From positions 62,001 through 126,000 of the forward strand of contig NZ_NOIN01000008.1 of NCBI RefSeq assembly GCF_014596565.1: a stretch of DNA of 64,000 nucleotides, given 5' to 3'. Below the pieces are notes generated by a model that was not told where the DNA came from, did not search any database, and saw only the letters and a list, made by a program, of their open reading frames with translations. Below, piece after piece: positions 44,916 to 54,950 of the stretch. The stretch comes from Pseudomonas sp. PSB18 (GTDB lineage: Bacteria > Pseudomonadota > Gammaproteobacteria > Pseudomonadales > Pseudomonadaceae). Positions within the stretch are counted from its first letter, which is position 1, and each line of letters begins with the position of its first letter. A program made the position numbers and the translations under genes.

Positions 44916-47024
44916 ATGACCAAGACTCTTCACCACCGTGCGTGCCATCTGTGTGAAGCCATCTGCGGCTTGACTCTGGAAACCACCGAAACCGAAGGCC
45001 AGGGCCTGGCGATCACCTCGATCAAGGGCGATCCGCTGGACAGCTTCAGCCGGGGCCATATCTGCCCCAAGGCGGTGGCCCTGCAGGATATCCAGAACGA
45101 CCCGGATCGTTTACGCCAACCCATGCAGCGGATTGGCGGCGAATGGCAGCCCATTGCCTGGGACGAAGCGTTCGCATTGGTCGCTGAGCGCCTGGCGGCC
45201 ATCCAGGAACGCCACGGCCAGAACGCGGTGGCGGTCTACCAGGGCAACCCGAGTGTGCACAACTATGGACTGACCACCCACAGCAACTATTTCCTGGGTT
45301 TGCTGAAGACCCGTAGCCGCTTCTCGGCGACTTCGGTGGACCAGTTGCCCCATCACCTGACCAGCCACTTGATGTACGGTCACGGCCTGCTGCTGCCGAT
45401 CCCGGACATCGACCACACCGATTTCATGTTGATCCTGGGCGGCAACCCCTTGGCGTCCAATGGCAGCATCATGACCGTGCCGGATGTGGAAAAGCGCCTC
45501 AAGGCGATCCAGGCCCGCGGTGGCAAGGTGGTGGTGGTCGACCCGCGTCGTAGCGAAACGGCGGCCATGGCGAGCCAGCATCTCTTCGTGCGCCCCGGTG
45601 GTGACGCCGCGCTGCTGTTTGGCCTGCTCAATACGTTGTTCAGCGAGGGCCTGACCCGCGACAGCCACTTGCCGGTGGATGGCCTTGAGGACGTGCGCCA
45701 GGCTGTCGCAACCTTCACCGCCGAGGCAATGAGCCCGCTCTGTGCGGTGCCGGCGCCGCAGATCCGTCAGTTGGCCCGGGACTTCGCGGCCGCGCCCTCG
45801 GCGGTCTGCTATGGGCGGATGGGCGTCTCGACCCAGGCTTTCGGCACGCTGTGTCACTGGCTGATCCAGGTGATCAACCTGGTGACCGGCAACCTGGACC
45901 GGGTTGGCGGGGCGCTGTGCACCGAGCCGGCGGTGGATGTGGTTGCCAGTACCTCGGGCGGGCATTTCAACCGCTGGCAAAGCCGAGTCTCCGGGCTTCC
46001 AGAGTACGCTGGCGAGCTTCCTGTATCGACCCTGGCCGAGGAAATGCTCACCGAGGGCGAGGGCCAGATCCGGGCATTGGTCACTGTCGCCGGCAATCCG
46101 GTGTTGTCCACGCCCAACGGGCGGCAACTGGAGCAGGCATTGGACGGGCTGGAGTTCATGGTCAGTGTCGATCTGTATATCAACGAAACCACGCGCTATG
46201 CCGACCTGATCCTGCCCTCGACCTCCGCGCTGGAAAATGACCATTACGACACCACGTTCAACCTGTTCGCGGTGCGCAACGTCACCCGCTTCAACCGGGC
46301 CATCCTGCCCAAGCCCGAGGGCGCATTGCACGATTGGGAAATTTTTGTCGGCCTGGCCAAGGCTTTCGCCGCCAGGACCGGCAAGGAACTCAAGCCGACC
46401 ATGCCGCCCGCACAGATGATCGACTTCGGTTTGCGGGCGGGCGCTTACGGAGATGCTTCGCCGCACAAGCTGTCCCTGGCGACGCTGTTTGACCACCCCC
46501 ATGGCATCGACCTTGGGGCGCTCAAGCCTAACCTGGCGCCGCGACTGAAGACCGAAAATCAACGGGTGCAGGCCGCCCCCGCGGTGATTCTCGCCGACAT
46601 CGGGCGTTTCGCCGCGTTGCCGACACCCAAGCCGGATGAGTTGCTGATGATTGGCCGTCGGCATGTGCGCAGCAACAATTCATGGATGCATAACTTCCAT
46701 CGACTGGTGAAGGGCAAGCCGCGTCATCAACTGCTGATGCACCCGGATGACTTGGCCAGTCGTGGGCTGAGTGATGGGCAACGGGTAAAGATCAGTTCAC
46801 GGGTGGGGGTGATCGAAGTCGAAGTGCAGGGCAGCCCGGACATGATGAAAGGCGTGGTCAGCCTGCCCCACGGTTGGGGCCATGCCCGGCCGGGTGTGCA
46901 GATGAGCATTGCCAGCGAACAGCCCGGCTCCAGCGCCAATGACCTGACCGATGAGCGGCAGATGGACGAGTTGTCCGGCAATGCGGCGCTCAATGGCGTG
47001 CCGGTAACGGTGGTGGCGGCGTAA
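44916..47024 (+). CDS. Molybdopterin-dependent oxidoreductase (DMSO-reductase family)
   Basis: A 702-aa enzyme of the Mo-bis-MGD family. The N-terminal [4Fe-4S] ligands are Cys10, Cys13, Cys17 and Cys50, followed by Lys52. MGD-binding segments include LILGGNPLASNG and VVDPRRSETA. A C-terminal molydop-binding domain begins near residue 580. At the place where formate dehydrogenases have Cys or Sec I see no Cys or Sec, so the metal ligand may be Ser, Asp or another residue. No Tat signal is visible, so it is probably cytoplasmic. Substrate unknown. Confidence 0.87.
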   Translation: MTKTLHHRACHLCEAICGLTLETTETEGQGLAITSIKGDPLDSFSRGHICPKAVALQDIQNDPDRLRQPMQRIGGEWQPIAWDEAFALVAERLAAIQERHGQNAVAVYQGNPSVHNYGLTTHSNYFLGLLKTRSRFSATSVDQLPHHLTSHLMYGHGLLLPIPDIDHTDFMLILGGNPLASNGSIMTVPDVEKRLKAIQARGGKVVVVDPRRSETAAMASQHLFVRPGGDAALLFGLLNTLFSEGLTRDSHLPVDGLEDVRQAVATFTAEAMSPLCAVPAPQIRQLARDFAAAPSAVCYGRMGVSTQAFGTLCHWLIQVINLVTGNLDRVGGALCTEPAVDVVASTSGGHFNRWQSRVSGLPEYAGELPVSTLAEEMLTEGEGQIRALVTVAGNPVLSTPNGRQLEQALDGLEFMVSVDLYINETTRYADLILPSTSALENDHYDTTFNLFAVRNVTRFNRAILPKPEGALHDWEIFVGLAKAFAARTGKELKPTMPPAQMIDFGLRAGAYGDASPHKLSLATLFDHPHGIDLGALKPNLAPRLKTENQRVQAAPAVILADIGRFAALPTPKPDELLMIGRRHVRSNNSWMHNFHRLVKGKPRHQLLMHPDDLASRGLSDGQRVKISSRVGVIEVEVQGSPDMMKGVVSLPHGWGHARPGVQMSIASEQPGSSANDLTDERQMDELSGNAALNGVPVTVVAA

Positions 47025-47123
47025 AATTGTCTCTGGAGGAGACCGAGCACCCTGCTCGGCTTTCCGTTACAATGCGCCACCGTGTCGACGACTTAAGTCG
47101 CGAAGTTTAAGCCGAGGTGCTCC

Positions 47124-47465
47124 ATGGATATCATCGAAACGATCAAAGACCAGATTGCCAACAACACCGTCCTGCTCTACATGAAAGGCTCGCCGAATGC
47201 GCCGCAGTGCGGTTTCTCGGCCAAGGCTGCCCAGGCGGTGATGGCATGTGGCGAGAAGTTCGCCTACGTGGACATCCTGCAGAACCCGGAAATCCGTGCC
47301 AACCTGCCGAAGTACGCCAACTGGCCGACCTTCCCACAACTGTGGGTCGCGGGTGAGTTGATCGGCGGTAGCGACATCATGACCGAGATGGCCGCTGACG
47401 GCTCGCTGCAGACCACGATCAAGGAAGCTGTAGCGAAAGTAGCGGCGAGCAAGACCGAAGCCTGA
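47124..47465 (+). CDS. grxD: Monothiol glutaredoxin Grx4
   Basis: A 113-aa monothiol glutaredoxin. The active-site CGFS is at residues 30-33, with the glutathione-binding WPTFPQLWV and GGSDI. These proteins hold and pass on [2Fe-2S] clusters and take part in iron sensing. The neighbouring bacterioferritin and ferredoxin genes fit an iron/sulfur theme. Confidence 0.95.
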   Translation: MDIIETIKDQIANNTVLLYMKGSPNAPQCGFSAKAAQAVMACGEKFAYVDILQNPEIRANLPKYANWPTFPQLWVAGELIGGSDIMTEMAADGSLQTTIKEAVAKVAASKTEA

Positions 47466-47512
47466 TTTACGATGGTCCGTGTTCGCCACTCAGACTGTGG
47501 TTGAACAGGGAC

Positions 47513-47604
47513 CTTGTGGGAGCGAGCCTGCTCGCGATCGCGACGAGTCAGATAAAGTGATGGCGGCTGACACACCGCAATCGCGGGCAGGCTCGCTCCC
47601 ACAG
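47513..47604. repeat. REPIN downstream of grxD
   Basis: CTTGTGGGAGCGAGCCTGCT and its inverse GGCAGGCTCGCTCCCACAG flank about 35 bases between the convergent grxD and bfr genes. Confidence 0.9.
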
Positions 47605-47638
47605 TAGAATTTCGGTGCTGCCTGGATACCCAGGCAAT

Positions 47639-47675
47639 AAAAAGCCCCGCCTCTCATCAGAGGGCGGGGCTTTTT
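47639..47675. terminator. Bidirectional intrinsic terminator between grxD and bfr
   Basis: AAAAAGCCCCGCC (47639-47651) pairs with GGCGGGGCTTTTT (47663-47675), so a T-run follows the stem on both strands. Confidence 0.88.
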
Positions 47676-47697
47676 AGTGGCTCGTCTTTGGCGAAGA

Positions 47698-48171
47698 TTA
47701 TTCTTCGCCCATCTGCGATTGCAGGTAGTTCTCAAGACCCACTTTGTCGATCAGGCCCAGTTGGGTTTCCAGCCAGTCGATGTGCTCTTCCTCGGATTCG
47801 AGGATGTCTTCCAGCAGTTCACGGCTGCCGAAGTCGCCAACGCTTTCGCAATGGGCGATGGCGGCTTTCAGGTCGGCGTGGCCGGTGCGTTCGATACGCA
47901 GGTCGCACTCGAGCATTTCCCGGGTGTGTTCACCGATGTGCAATTTGCCCAGGTCCTGGACGTTCGGCAGGCCTTCGAGGAACAGGATGCGCTTGATCAG
48001 CTTGTCCGCGTGTTTCATCTCGTCGATGGACTCGTGGTACTCGTGCTTGCCCAGCTTGTTCAGGCCCCAATCCTCGTACATGCGTGCATGCAGGAAGTAC
48101 TGGTTGATTGCGACCAGTTCATTGGCGAGGATCTTGTTGAGATGCTGGATGACTGTAACGTCGCCTTTCAT
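47698..48171 (-). CDS. bfr: Bacterioferritin
   Basis: A 157-aa iron-storage ferritin. Ferroxidase ligands match Glu18 (ANELVAIN), Glu51 and His54 (DEMKHADK), Glu94, and Glu127/His130 (EEEHIDW). Met52 is present for haem binding. ATG 48171 (MKGDVTVIQ) gives the family length; the longer frame to 48342 is not ferritin-like. With Bfd encoded next to it, it matches the P. aeruginosa bfrB-bfd pair, where Bfd reduces stored iron for release. Confidence 0.95.
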   Translation of the reverse strand: MKGDVTVIQHLNKILANELVAINQYFLHARMYEDWGLNKLGKHEYHESIDEMKHADKLIKRILFLEGLPNVQDLGKLHIGEHTREMLECDLRIERTGHADLKAAIAHCESVGDFGSRELLEDILESEEEHIDWLETQLGLIDKVGLENYLQSQMGEE

Positions 48172-48326
48172 GGTGAGGCCTGCCCTGTAGTAGCTGTATA
48201 TGAGGCAGAGTTTGAGCCGCGCACCTACGGGTGTCAAACCTAAGTTATTGAATAATAAATGAAAATTAATCGGAATAAGAATGTTTGTGTTCCGCGTCTT
48301 GAAGCTAAGCAATTGATTTAAAGGCA

Positions 48327-48353
48327 TAAAAAAACCGGACACTGAGTCCGGTT
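48327..48353 (-). terminator. Intrinsic terminator of bfd
   Basis: AACCGGAC (48333-48340) pairs with GTCCGGTT (48346-48353). Read on the minus strand a T-run follows (48327-48334), 18 bases past the bfd stop codon. It separates bfd from bfr. Confidence 0.82.
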
Positions 48354-48370
48354 CTTTAAAAGCCTGTTTA

Positions 48371-48589
48371 TTACGCGGCGGTAAATTCCACGGGGAAGGG
48401 GATCGATGCCTGGGCCGTTTGCACCTTGGCGAGGGTTTCGCGAACCACTTCCTTGGCCAGGCAGGCGCATTTGCCGCATTGGCTGGCTACGCCGGTGGCC
48501 TGGCGGACTTCGCGATAGCTGCAGCAACCTTCATAGATCGCTTCGCGGATTTGTCCGTCGGTGACGCCAGTGCAGAGGCATACATACAT
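48371..48589 (-). CDS. bfd: Bacterioferritin-associated ferredoxin Bfd
   Basis: A 72-aa [2Fe-2S] protein. The cluster ligands are Cys4, Cys6, Cys38 and Cys41 (VCLCTG and QCGKC). It docks on bacterioferritin and reduces the haem so that Fe(II) leaves the core. ATG 48589 (MYVCLCTGVTD) is the family start; the ten extra codons upstream are not conserved. A Fur-box-like sequence lies 50 bases upstream. Confidence 0.94.
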   Translation of the reverse strand: MYVCLCTGVTDGQIREAIYEGCCSYREVRQATGVASQCGKCACLAKEVVRETLAKVQTAQASIPFPVEFTAA

Positions 48590-48638
48590 AAGTGAGAACC
48601 GTCGCTGGTTGTGACTCAATTGAGACGGATCTTAATGT

Positions 48639-48657
48639 TAACGAGAATGATTGTCAA
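48639..48657 (-). promoter_or_regulatory. Possible Fur box upstream of bfd
   Basis: The sequence GAGAATGATTGTCA (within 48639-48657) resembles part of the Fur consensus GATAATGATAATCATTATC. Bfd is known to be induced by iron starvation in P. aeruginosa. Assigned by eye. Confidence 0.5.
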
Positions 48658-48886
48658 AGTGGTTTCTGAAGTGCCTGGGATAGAGCGGCCTCGGGCTGAC
48701 GAACGGTTTCTTAATGGCACTCTGGCGATTTTTCGATAACGCCAAAAAACCGTTGAGGACAGTCCAAATGCGCGGTGTATGATGGTCGATCCTTGCGAAG
48801 CAGGTTCGTGTCACAGGGTTGTCGCCGGAGGGTGGCAGGCTGGCACGAGCCTTGGTTTTTCACGTTACTACACCAGGAGATATCCA

Positions 48887-49489
<603 letters not shown>

Positions 49490-49502
49490 GCGAAACAGGC
49501 AT

Positions 49503-49536
49503 AAAAAAACCGGCCCTCGATGGGCCGGTTTTTTTA
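49503..49536. terminator. Strong intrinsic terminator after the peroxiredoxin gene
   Basis: AAAAAAACCGGCCC pairs with GGGCCGGTTTTTTT around TCGAT. A T-run follows on either strand, so it may serve as a bidirectional terminator for the peroxiredoxin and rnt genes. Confidence 0.9.
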
Positions 49537-49564
49537 TGGTTTAGAACTGCACGCAGTACTTGTG

Positions 49565-49586
49565 GCGAGGGGATAAATCCCCTCGC
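49565..49586. repeat. Short palindrome of the GTGGCGAGGGGAT family
   Basis: GCGAGGGGAT (49565-49574) pairs with ATCCCCTCGC (49577-49586) across AA. A related sequence bounds the element at 62505-62648. It lies 21 bases past the rnt stop codon. Confidence 0.65.
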
Positions 49587-49606
49587 TGCCAAGCCAGGAT
49601 TTGCAC

Positions 49607-50284
49607 TCAATCGTCGAAATCCTGCCAGCCACCCATCTCCTTCCAGCGATTGACGATCCCGCAAAACAGCTCGGCCGTCTTCTCGGTGTCGTAGCGGGCC
49701 GAGTGAGCCTCGCGGCCATCGAAGTCGATGTCGGCCGCCTGGCAGGCCTTGGCCAGCACGGTCTGGCCGTATGCCAGGCCGGCCAGGGTGGCGGTGTCGA
49801 AGCTGGAGAACGGATGGAACGGGTTGCGCTTCATGTCCAGGCGCGCGACGGCCGCGTTGAGGAAACCGAGGTCGAAGCTGCTGTTGTGCCCGACCAGGAT
49901 CGCGCGTTTGCAACCGTTGGCCTTCAGCGCCTTGCGCACACCGCGGAAGATGTCGGTCAGGGCCGTTTCTTCACTGACAGCCATGCGCAATGGGTGATCG
50001 AGCTTGATCCCGGTGAACTCCAGGGCCGCTGCTTCGATGTTGGCACCTTCGAAGGGTTCGACGCGAAAGAAATAGGTGTGGTCAGGGAACACAAAACCTT
50101 TTTCGTCCATGCCGATGGTGGTCGCGGCAATTTCCAGCAGCGCATCGGTGGCAGAGTTGAAACCGCCGGTCTCTACGTCGACCACCACCGGCAGGTAACC
50201 CCGGAACCGGGCAGCCATGGGGTGGCGAGTGCCGCTTGAACCGCCGTTGCCGTCCAGTTCGTCATCGAAATGCTCTTCACTCAC
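49607..50284 (-). CDS. rnt: Ribonuclease T
   Basis: A 225-aa 3'-5' exonuclease of the DEDDh type that trims tRNA and other small RNA ends. Motifs are VVVDVETGGF (Exo I), HNSSFDLGFL (Exo II) and the final HSARYDTEKT with His and Asp. The first ~25 residues are an acidic, glycine-rich extension. ATG 50284 overlaps the pyrC stop codon as ATGA. Confidence 0.95.
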   Translation of the reverse strand: MSEEHFDDELDGNGGSSGTRHPMAARFRGYLPVVVDVETGGFNSATDALLEIAATTIGMDEKGFVFPDHTYFFRVEPFEGANIEAAALEFTGIKLDHPLRMAVSEETALTDIFRGVRKALKANGCKRAILVGHNSSFDLGFLNAAVARLDMKRNPFHPFSSFDTATLAGLAYGQTVLAKACQAADIDFDGREAHSARYDTEKTAELFCGIVNRWKEMGGWQDFDD

Positions 50285-51327
50285 GCGTTTTCCTCCAGCA
50301 GGCGCCAGCGCAGTTTTTCACCGGCGCGCAGCGGGATGACAGTCTGCTCGCCGAAGGGCAGGCTGGCGGGGGCGGTCCATTCGTCGCGGACCAGGGTAAT
50401 ACGATCGGTGTTCACCGGCAGACCATAGAAGCGTGGGCCATGGAGGCTGGCGAAGCCTTCGAGCTTGTCCAGCGCGTTGCGTTGCTCGAACGCCTCGGCG
50501 TACATCTCGATGGCGGCATAGGCGGTATAGCAACCGGCGCAGCCGCAGGCCGCTTCCTTGGCATGGCGGGCGTGGGGGGCCGAGTCCGTGCCGAGGAAAA
50601 ACTTGGCGCTGCCGCTGGTGGCGGCATCGAGCAAGGCTTCCTGGTGGGTGTTGCGCTTGAGGATCGGCAGACAATAGAAGTGCGGCCGGATCCCGCCCAC
50701 CAGCATGTGGTTGCGGTTGTACAGCAGGTGATGCGCGGTGATGGTTGCGCCGACGTTGGCCGGGGCCTCGTTGACGAACTGCACGGCATCGCCGGTGGTG
50801 ATGTGTTCGAACACGACCTTGAGTGTCGGGAAGCGCTCCACGACGCGGCGCATGTGCTCGTCGATGAAGATCTTCTCGCGGTCGAATACGTCGACATCGC
50901 CGCGGGTGACTTCACCGTGGATCAGCAAGGGCATGCCGACTTCGGCCATGGCCTCCAGCGCCGGGAAGATCTTGTCGATGCTGGTGACACCGGAGTCCGA
51001 GTTCGTCGTGGCGCCGGCTGGGTACAGCTTGGCGGCATGGACGAAGCCGCTGGCCTTGGCGTCGCGGATTTCTTCGGGCTGGGTACGGTCGGTGAGGTAA
51101 AGCACCATCAGCGGTTCGAAGCGGCTGCCGGTCGGGCGTGCGGCGAGGATACGCTGGCGATAGCCATCGGCCTCGCTGGCATTGCGCACGGGCGGAACCA
51201 GGTTAGGCATGATGATTGCGCGCCCGAAGGTGCGCGCGACATCGGCGACGGTATGGGTCAACACAGCACCATCGCGAAGATGAATATGCCAGTCGTCGGG
51301 ACGCAGCAGGGTCAGGCGGTCGGACAT
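50281..51327 (-). CDS. pyrC: Dihydroorotase PyrC
   Basis: A 348-aa class II dihydroorotase of pyrimidine synthesis. The zinc-binding WHIHLRDG is near residue 13, the carboxylated Lys in AAKLYPAG near 100, and FLGTDSAPH with the catalytic Asp near 250. It is translationally coupled to rnt downstream and divergent from motY. Confidence 0.96.
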   Translation of the reverse strand: MSDRLTLLRPDDWHIHLRDGAVLTHTVADVARTFGRAIIMPNLVPPVRNASEADGYRQRILAARPTGSRFEPLMVLYLTDRTQPEEIRDAKASGFVHAAKLYPAGATTNSDSGVTSIDKIFPALEAMAEVGMPLLIHGEVTRGDVDVFDREKIFIDEHMRRVVERFPTLKVVFEHITTGDAVQFVNEAPANVGATITAHHLLYNRNHMLVGGIRPHFYCLPILKRNTHQEALLDAATSGSAKFFLGTDSAPHARHAKEAACGCAGCYTAYAAIEMYAEAFEQRNALDKLEGFASLHGPRFYGLPVNTDRITLVRDEWTAPASLPFGEQTVIPLRAGEKLRWRLLEENA

Positions 51328-51518
51328 TGGGGGGCTTCCAGGCGGGTCAAACTCTGGGGAATGCTACCGGAAAAGACCGATACAGGCACCCGCTATCAAG
51401 TTTTGCCGCAAGTGACCGATAGCCCCTTCAGGTATGAACCGAATCCGTGCAGTGTCTCGGGCCGGCGTCATACTCTCAGCGAGTACCGAATTTCGTACAA
51501 AAGCCAGTGGAGCCTCCC

Positions 51519-52541
51519 GTGCGCCAGCGTTATCTAGCCTTGCTCAGTGTGTTTGCCAGCCTTCCCGCCATGGCGCTCACTTTCCAGACCCGTCTGGAGA
51601 GCATTGAGTGGACGGTCGAAGGCGACAAGTTCGAGTGCCGGCTGAGCCAGCCGATCACCGATTTCGGCAGCGGTGAGTTCGTGCGCCGGGCGGGCGAGCA
51701 GGCCACGTTCCGCCTCAAGACCTATAACCCGATGATGGGCGGCGGGTCGGCAACCTTGTTGGCGGCGGCAGCGCCGTGGCAACCGGGACGGGGCGACATC
51801 AACCTGGGGTCGGTCAGGATCGGCAGTGGCGACGTGCTGTTCAACAGCTCCCAGGTCCAGGCGGGTCGTTTGATCAGCGGGCTGATGGAGGGGCGTAGCC
51901 CGGTGGTGCGTCGCAACACCGAGGACGGGCGGGTGTCGGAAGTCCGGCTGCTGCCCGTGCGCTTCAACAAGGCTTTCAGCGACTATCAAGGCTGTGTGGC
52001 GAAACTGTTGCCAAAGAATTTCGAACAAGTGAAGCAGACCCAGATCGGCTTCCCCGGCGAAGAGGTCGAGCTCGACGCACACGCCAAGGCTCAATTGCAG
52101 GTGATGCTGGACTTCATCAAGGCCGACCCGAGTGTCAATCATGTCGAACTCGACGGTCACTCCGACAACAGCGGTAACCGTTTGACCAATCGTGAGCTGT
52201 CGCGCCGACGGGCCCTGGCGGTCCAGGATTTCTTCAAGGCCAATGGCTTCCAGGAGTCGCAGATCACCTTGCGCTTCCATGGCGAGCGCTATCCCCTGGT
52301 ACCCAACACCAACGCCGCCAACCGGGCCAAGAACCGCCGTGTGGTCGTCCAGCTGTCGCGTGTGTCCCCCACCGAAGCGCTGGTACCTCAACCTGCCCTT
52401 CAGCCAGCACCCGCGCCCGCAGCGGCTCCGGCCAAGGCTCCAGCGCCGGCAGCCGCACCCGCCAAGGCCCCGTCGCCCACGGCTGCGCCGGCCAAGACAT
52501 CGGCGCCGAGCCCGGTTCCGGCCACCGCGCGGACATCCTGA
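51519..52541 (+). CDS. motY: MotY-type flagellar OmpA-like protein with a Pro/Ala tail
   Basis: A 340-aa MotY homologue, a T-ring component of polar flagella that anchors the stator to peptidoglycan. I chose GTG 51519 (GTGCGCCAGCGT) because GGAG lies 7 bases upstream and a signal peptide ending PAMALTF follows. The OmpA peptidoglycan-binding domain is about residues 185-295 (ELDGHSDNSGNR and LSRRRALAV). The last ~45 residues are a repetitive Pro/Ala/Lys tail (units like PAPAAAPAK) not needed for the fold. It sits between pyrC and argG. Confidence 0.88.
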   Translation: MRQRYLALLSVFASLPAMALTFQTRLESIEWTVEGDKFECRLSQPITDFGSGEFVRRAGEQATFRLKTYNPMMGGGSATLLAAAAPWQPGRGDINLGSVRIGSGDVLFNSSQVQAGRLISGLMEGRSPVVRRNTEDGRVSEVRLLPVRFNKAFSDYQGCVAKLLPKNFEQVKQTQIGFPGEEVELDAHAKAQLQVMLDFIKADPSVNHVELDGHSDNSGNRLTNRELSRRRALAVQDFFKANGFQESQITLRFHGERYPLVPNTNAANRAKNRRVVVQLSRVSPTEALVPQPALQPAPAPAAAPAKAPAPAAAPAKAPSPTAAPAKTSAPSPVPATARTS

Positions 52542-52552
52542 TTCGATTTAAT

Positions 52553-52610
52553 CGTCGCGCGGCTGACATAATCTGTCGCTTCGTCGTCATAAGCTGTCGC
52601 GCCTCTGTAA
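52553..52610. promoter_or_regulatory. Three ArgR half-sites upstream of argG
   Basis: CGTCGC (52553), TGTCGC (52574) and TGTCGC (52595) repeat at exactly 21 bases. Each is followed by N8 and CA or AA, as in the Pseudomonas ArgR consensus TGTCGC-N8-AA-N5. The array starts 12 bases past the motY stop codon and ends 59 bases before the argG start, so ArgR would cover the promoter. Confidence 0.78.
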
Positions 52611-52668
52611 ATTATCTGCGCTGGACGTTAGACTTCACGGCTTTCCGTACAACCCGTGGAGTGATGGC

Positions 52669-53886
<1,218 letters not shown>

Positions 53887-53900
53887 TCCTGCCGATGTGA

Positions 53901-53932
53901 AAACGGCCTGCCCTGAGCAGGCCGTTTTTTTT
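53901..53932 (+). terminator. Intrinsic terminator of argG
   Basis: AAACGGCCTGC (53901-53911) pairs with GCAGGCCGTTT (53917-53927), followed by further T residues to 53932. Confidence 0.9.
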
Positions 53933-53981
53933 GCCTTCCCTATCTGTGCTGTGCTCCGTTGCGGCGCTTTCTCCAGATCCT

Positions 53982-54473
53982 TCATCCGTCCTGCACAACG
54001 CCAGCCCTGTCGCGGCTGTACATGACGTATACGACTACCTCTGCATGCTCGGCAGTCTGTTTGGAACGTTTGGCTCGATCGACTTCGATCAGCCGTTCCG
54101 AAGGGGCGCATACGAGAAAAATCACCCGCCGTTGATCGTGCTTTCTTCGCAGCAGGCGCATCCGCCATTTTTTTATCTTGTGGGGGCGGCGGAACACGCG
54201 TTTGCCACGGCACCTCGGGTCATCCATGGTCCTGACGAAGTGTTTGTTCTTGCGAAAGTCGGAAGGGGAATATAACGAACGATAGTTGAAGTTAAGCGTG
54301 ACGAAAAAAAGAAGCAGGAGATAAAAAGGAAAGCTGATCAGGAACCACAGATAATATTTACGATCCTGATCATCCAGAAATGGCAAGGAAATCGCCGCGG
54401 AGGTTTCGGATAAGGTGGCGAATATGGCGATGAGAGTCATGGGGTTTGCAATGGTTTTCAAAGACTTGTTCAT
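53982..54473 (-). CDS. Unknown protein with two membrane helices
   Basis: A 163-aa open frame. The first ~75 residues hold two hydrophobic segments (about 11-30 and 41-62) and resemble small Pseudomonas membrane proteins of unknown role in the stretch FLDDQDRKYYLWFLISFPFY. The remainder is highly basic and shows no known pattern; it may be a true extension or read-through after an original stop was lost. The ribosome site is weak, and the gene lies in an AT-rich accessory-looking region between argG and the response regulator. Real gene likely, exact extent uncertain. Confidence 0.6.
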   Translation of the reverse strand: MNKSLKTIANPMTLIAIFATLSETSAAISLPFLDDQDRKYYLWFLISFPFYLLLLFFVTLNFNYRSLYSPSDFRKNKHFVRTMDDPRCRGKRVFRRPHKIKKWRMRLLRRKHDQRRVIFLVCAPSERLIEVDRAKRSKQTAEHAEVVVYVMYSRDRAGVVQDG

Positions 54474-54950
54474 GGTGAATGCTCATGAGTGATCCAGTTC
54501 GATAGTTTGAGTAGGGTGAAGTTTAATAAGTGCGTCGGTTTAGTTAGCGTGCATGTATGAAGTATTGGTGTTTTGTTGTAGTCGTCGTATTTGATGGTTC
54601 TGTCCTTTTATAGGAAATTAGCGGTGGGGGCAGGGGAAAATGCGGTTTATGGATAAATAATTCGGTTACTTTTTATGAGCGGCCGAGTTTCTCTCTCTAT
54701 GTAAAAAGAACGCTCCCATTGGGTAAAACCCGCGCTACTCATAGGGGGGCGGGAACGGTGAAAGCGCCGCCTGCTTTCTGCGGACCCATTCATGGCACAT
54801 TATTTTCGCGAGAATTTGTAGGAATTTTCTGTGTTGCCTGTAGGTTGCGTCTTTCGGTGTGGGCGGCCAGGGGGCGCGGCATGCCAAGGTAGAAATGACT
54901 AGGCTATTGTGCCTGCTCTAAAAATTCGAACAGCGAAGTTGGATTTGCCC
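54474..54950. other. 477-base AT-rich intergenic region
   Basis: No gene is seen. Base composition is clearly lower in GC than the flanking genes from about 54480 to 54700. It must hold the promoters of the membrane ORF (minus) and of the response regulator (plus). The copy of TTGTAGGAATTTTCT at 54816-54830 lies here. Confidence 0.6.
54816..54830 (+). promoter_or_regulatory. Second copy of TTGTAGGAATTTTCT
   Basis: Identical to 1532-1546. It lies 120 bases upstream of the response-regulator start codon. A related TGTAGGTTG occurs about 20 bases further on. Confidence 0.35.
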
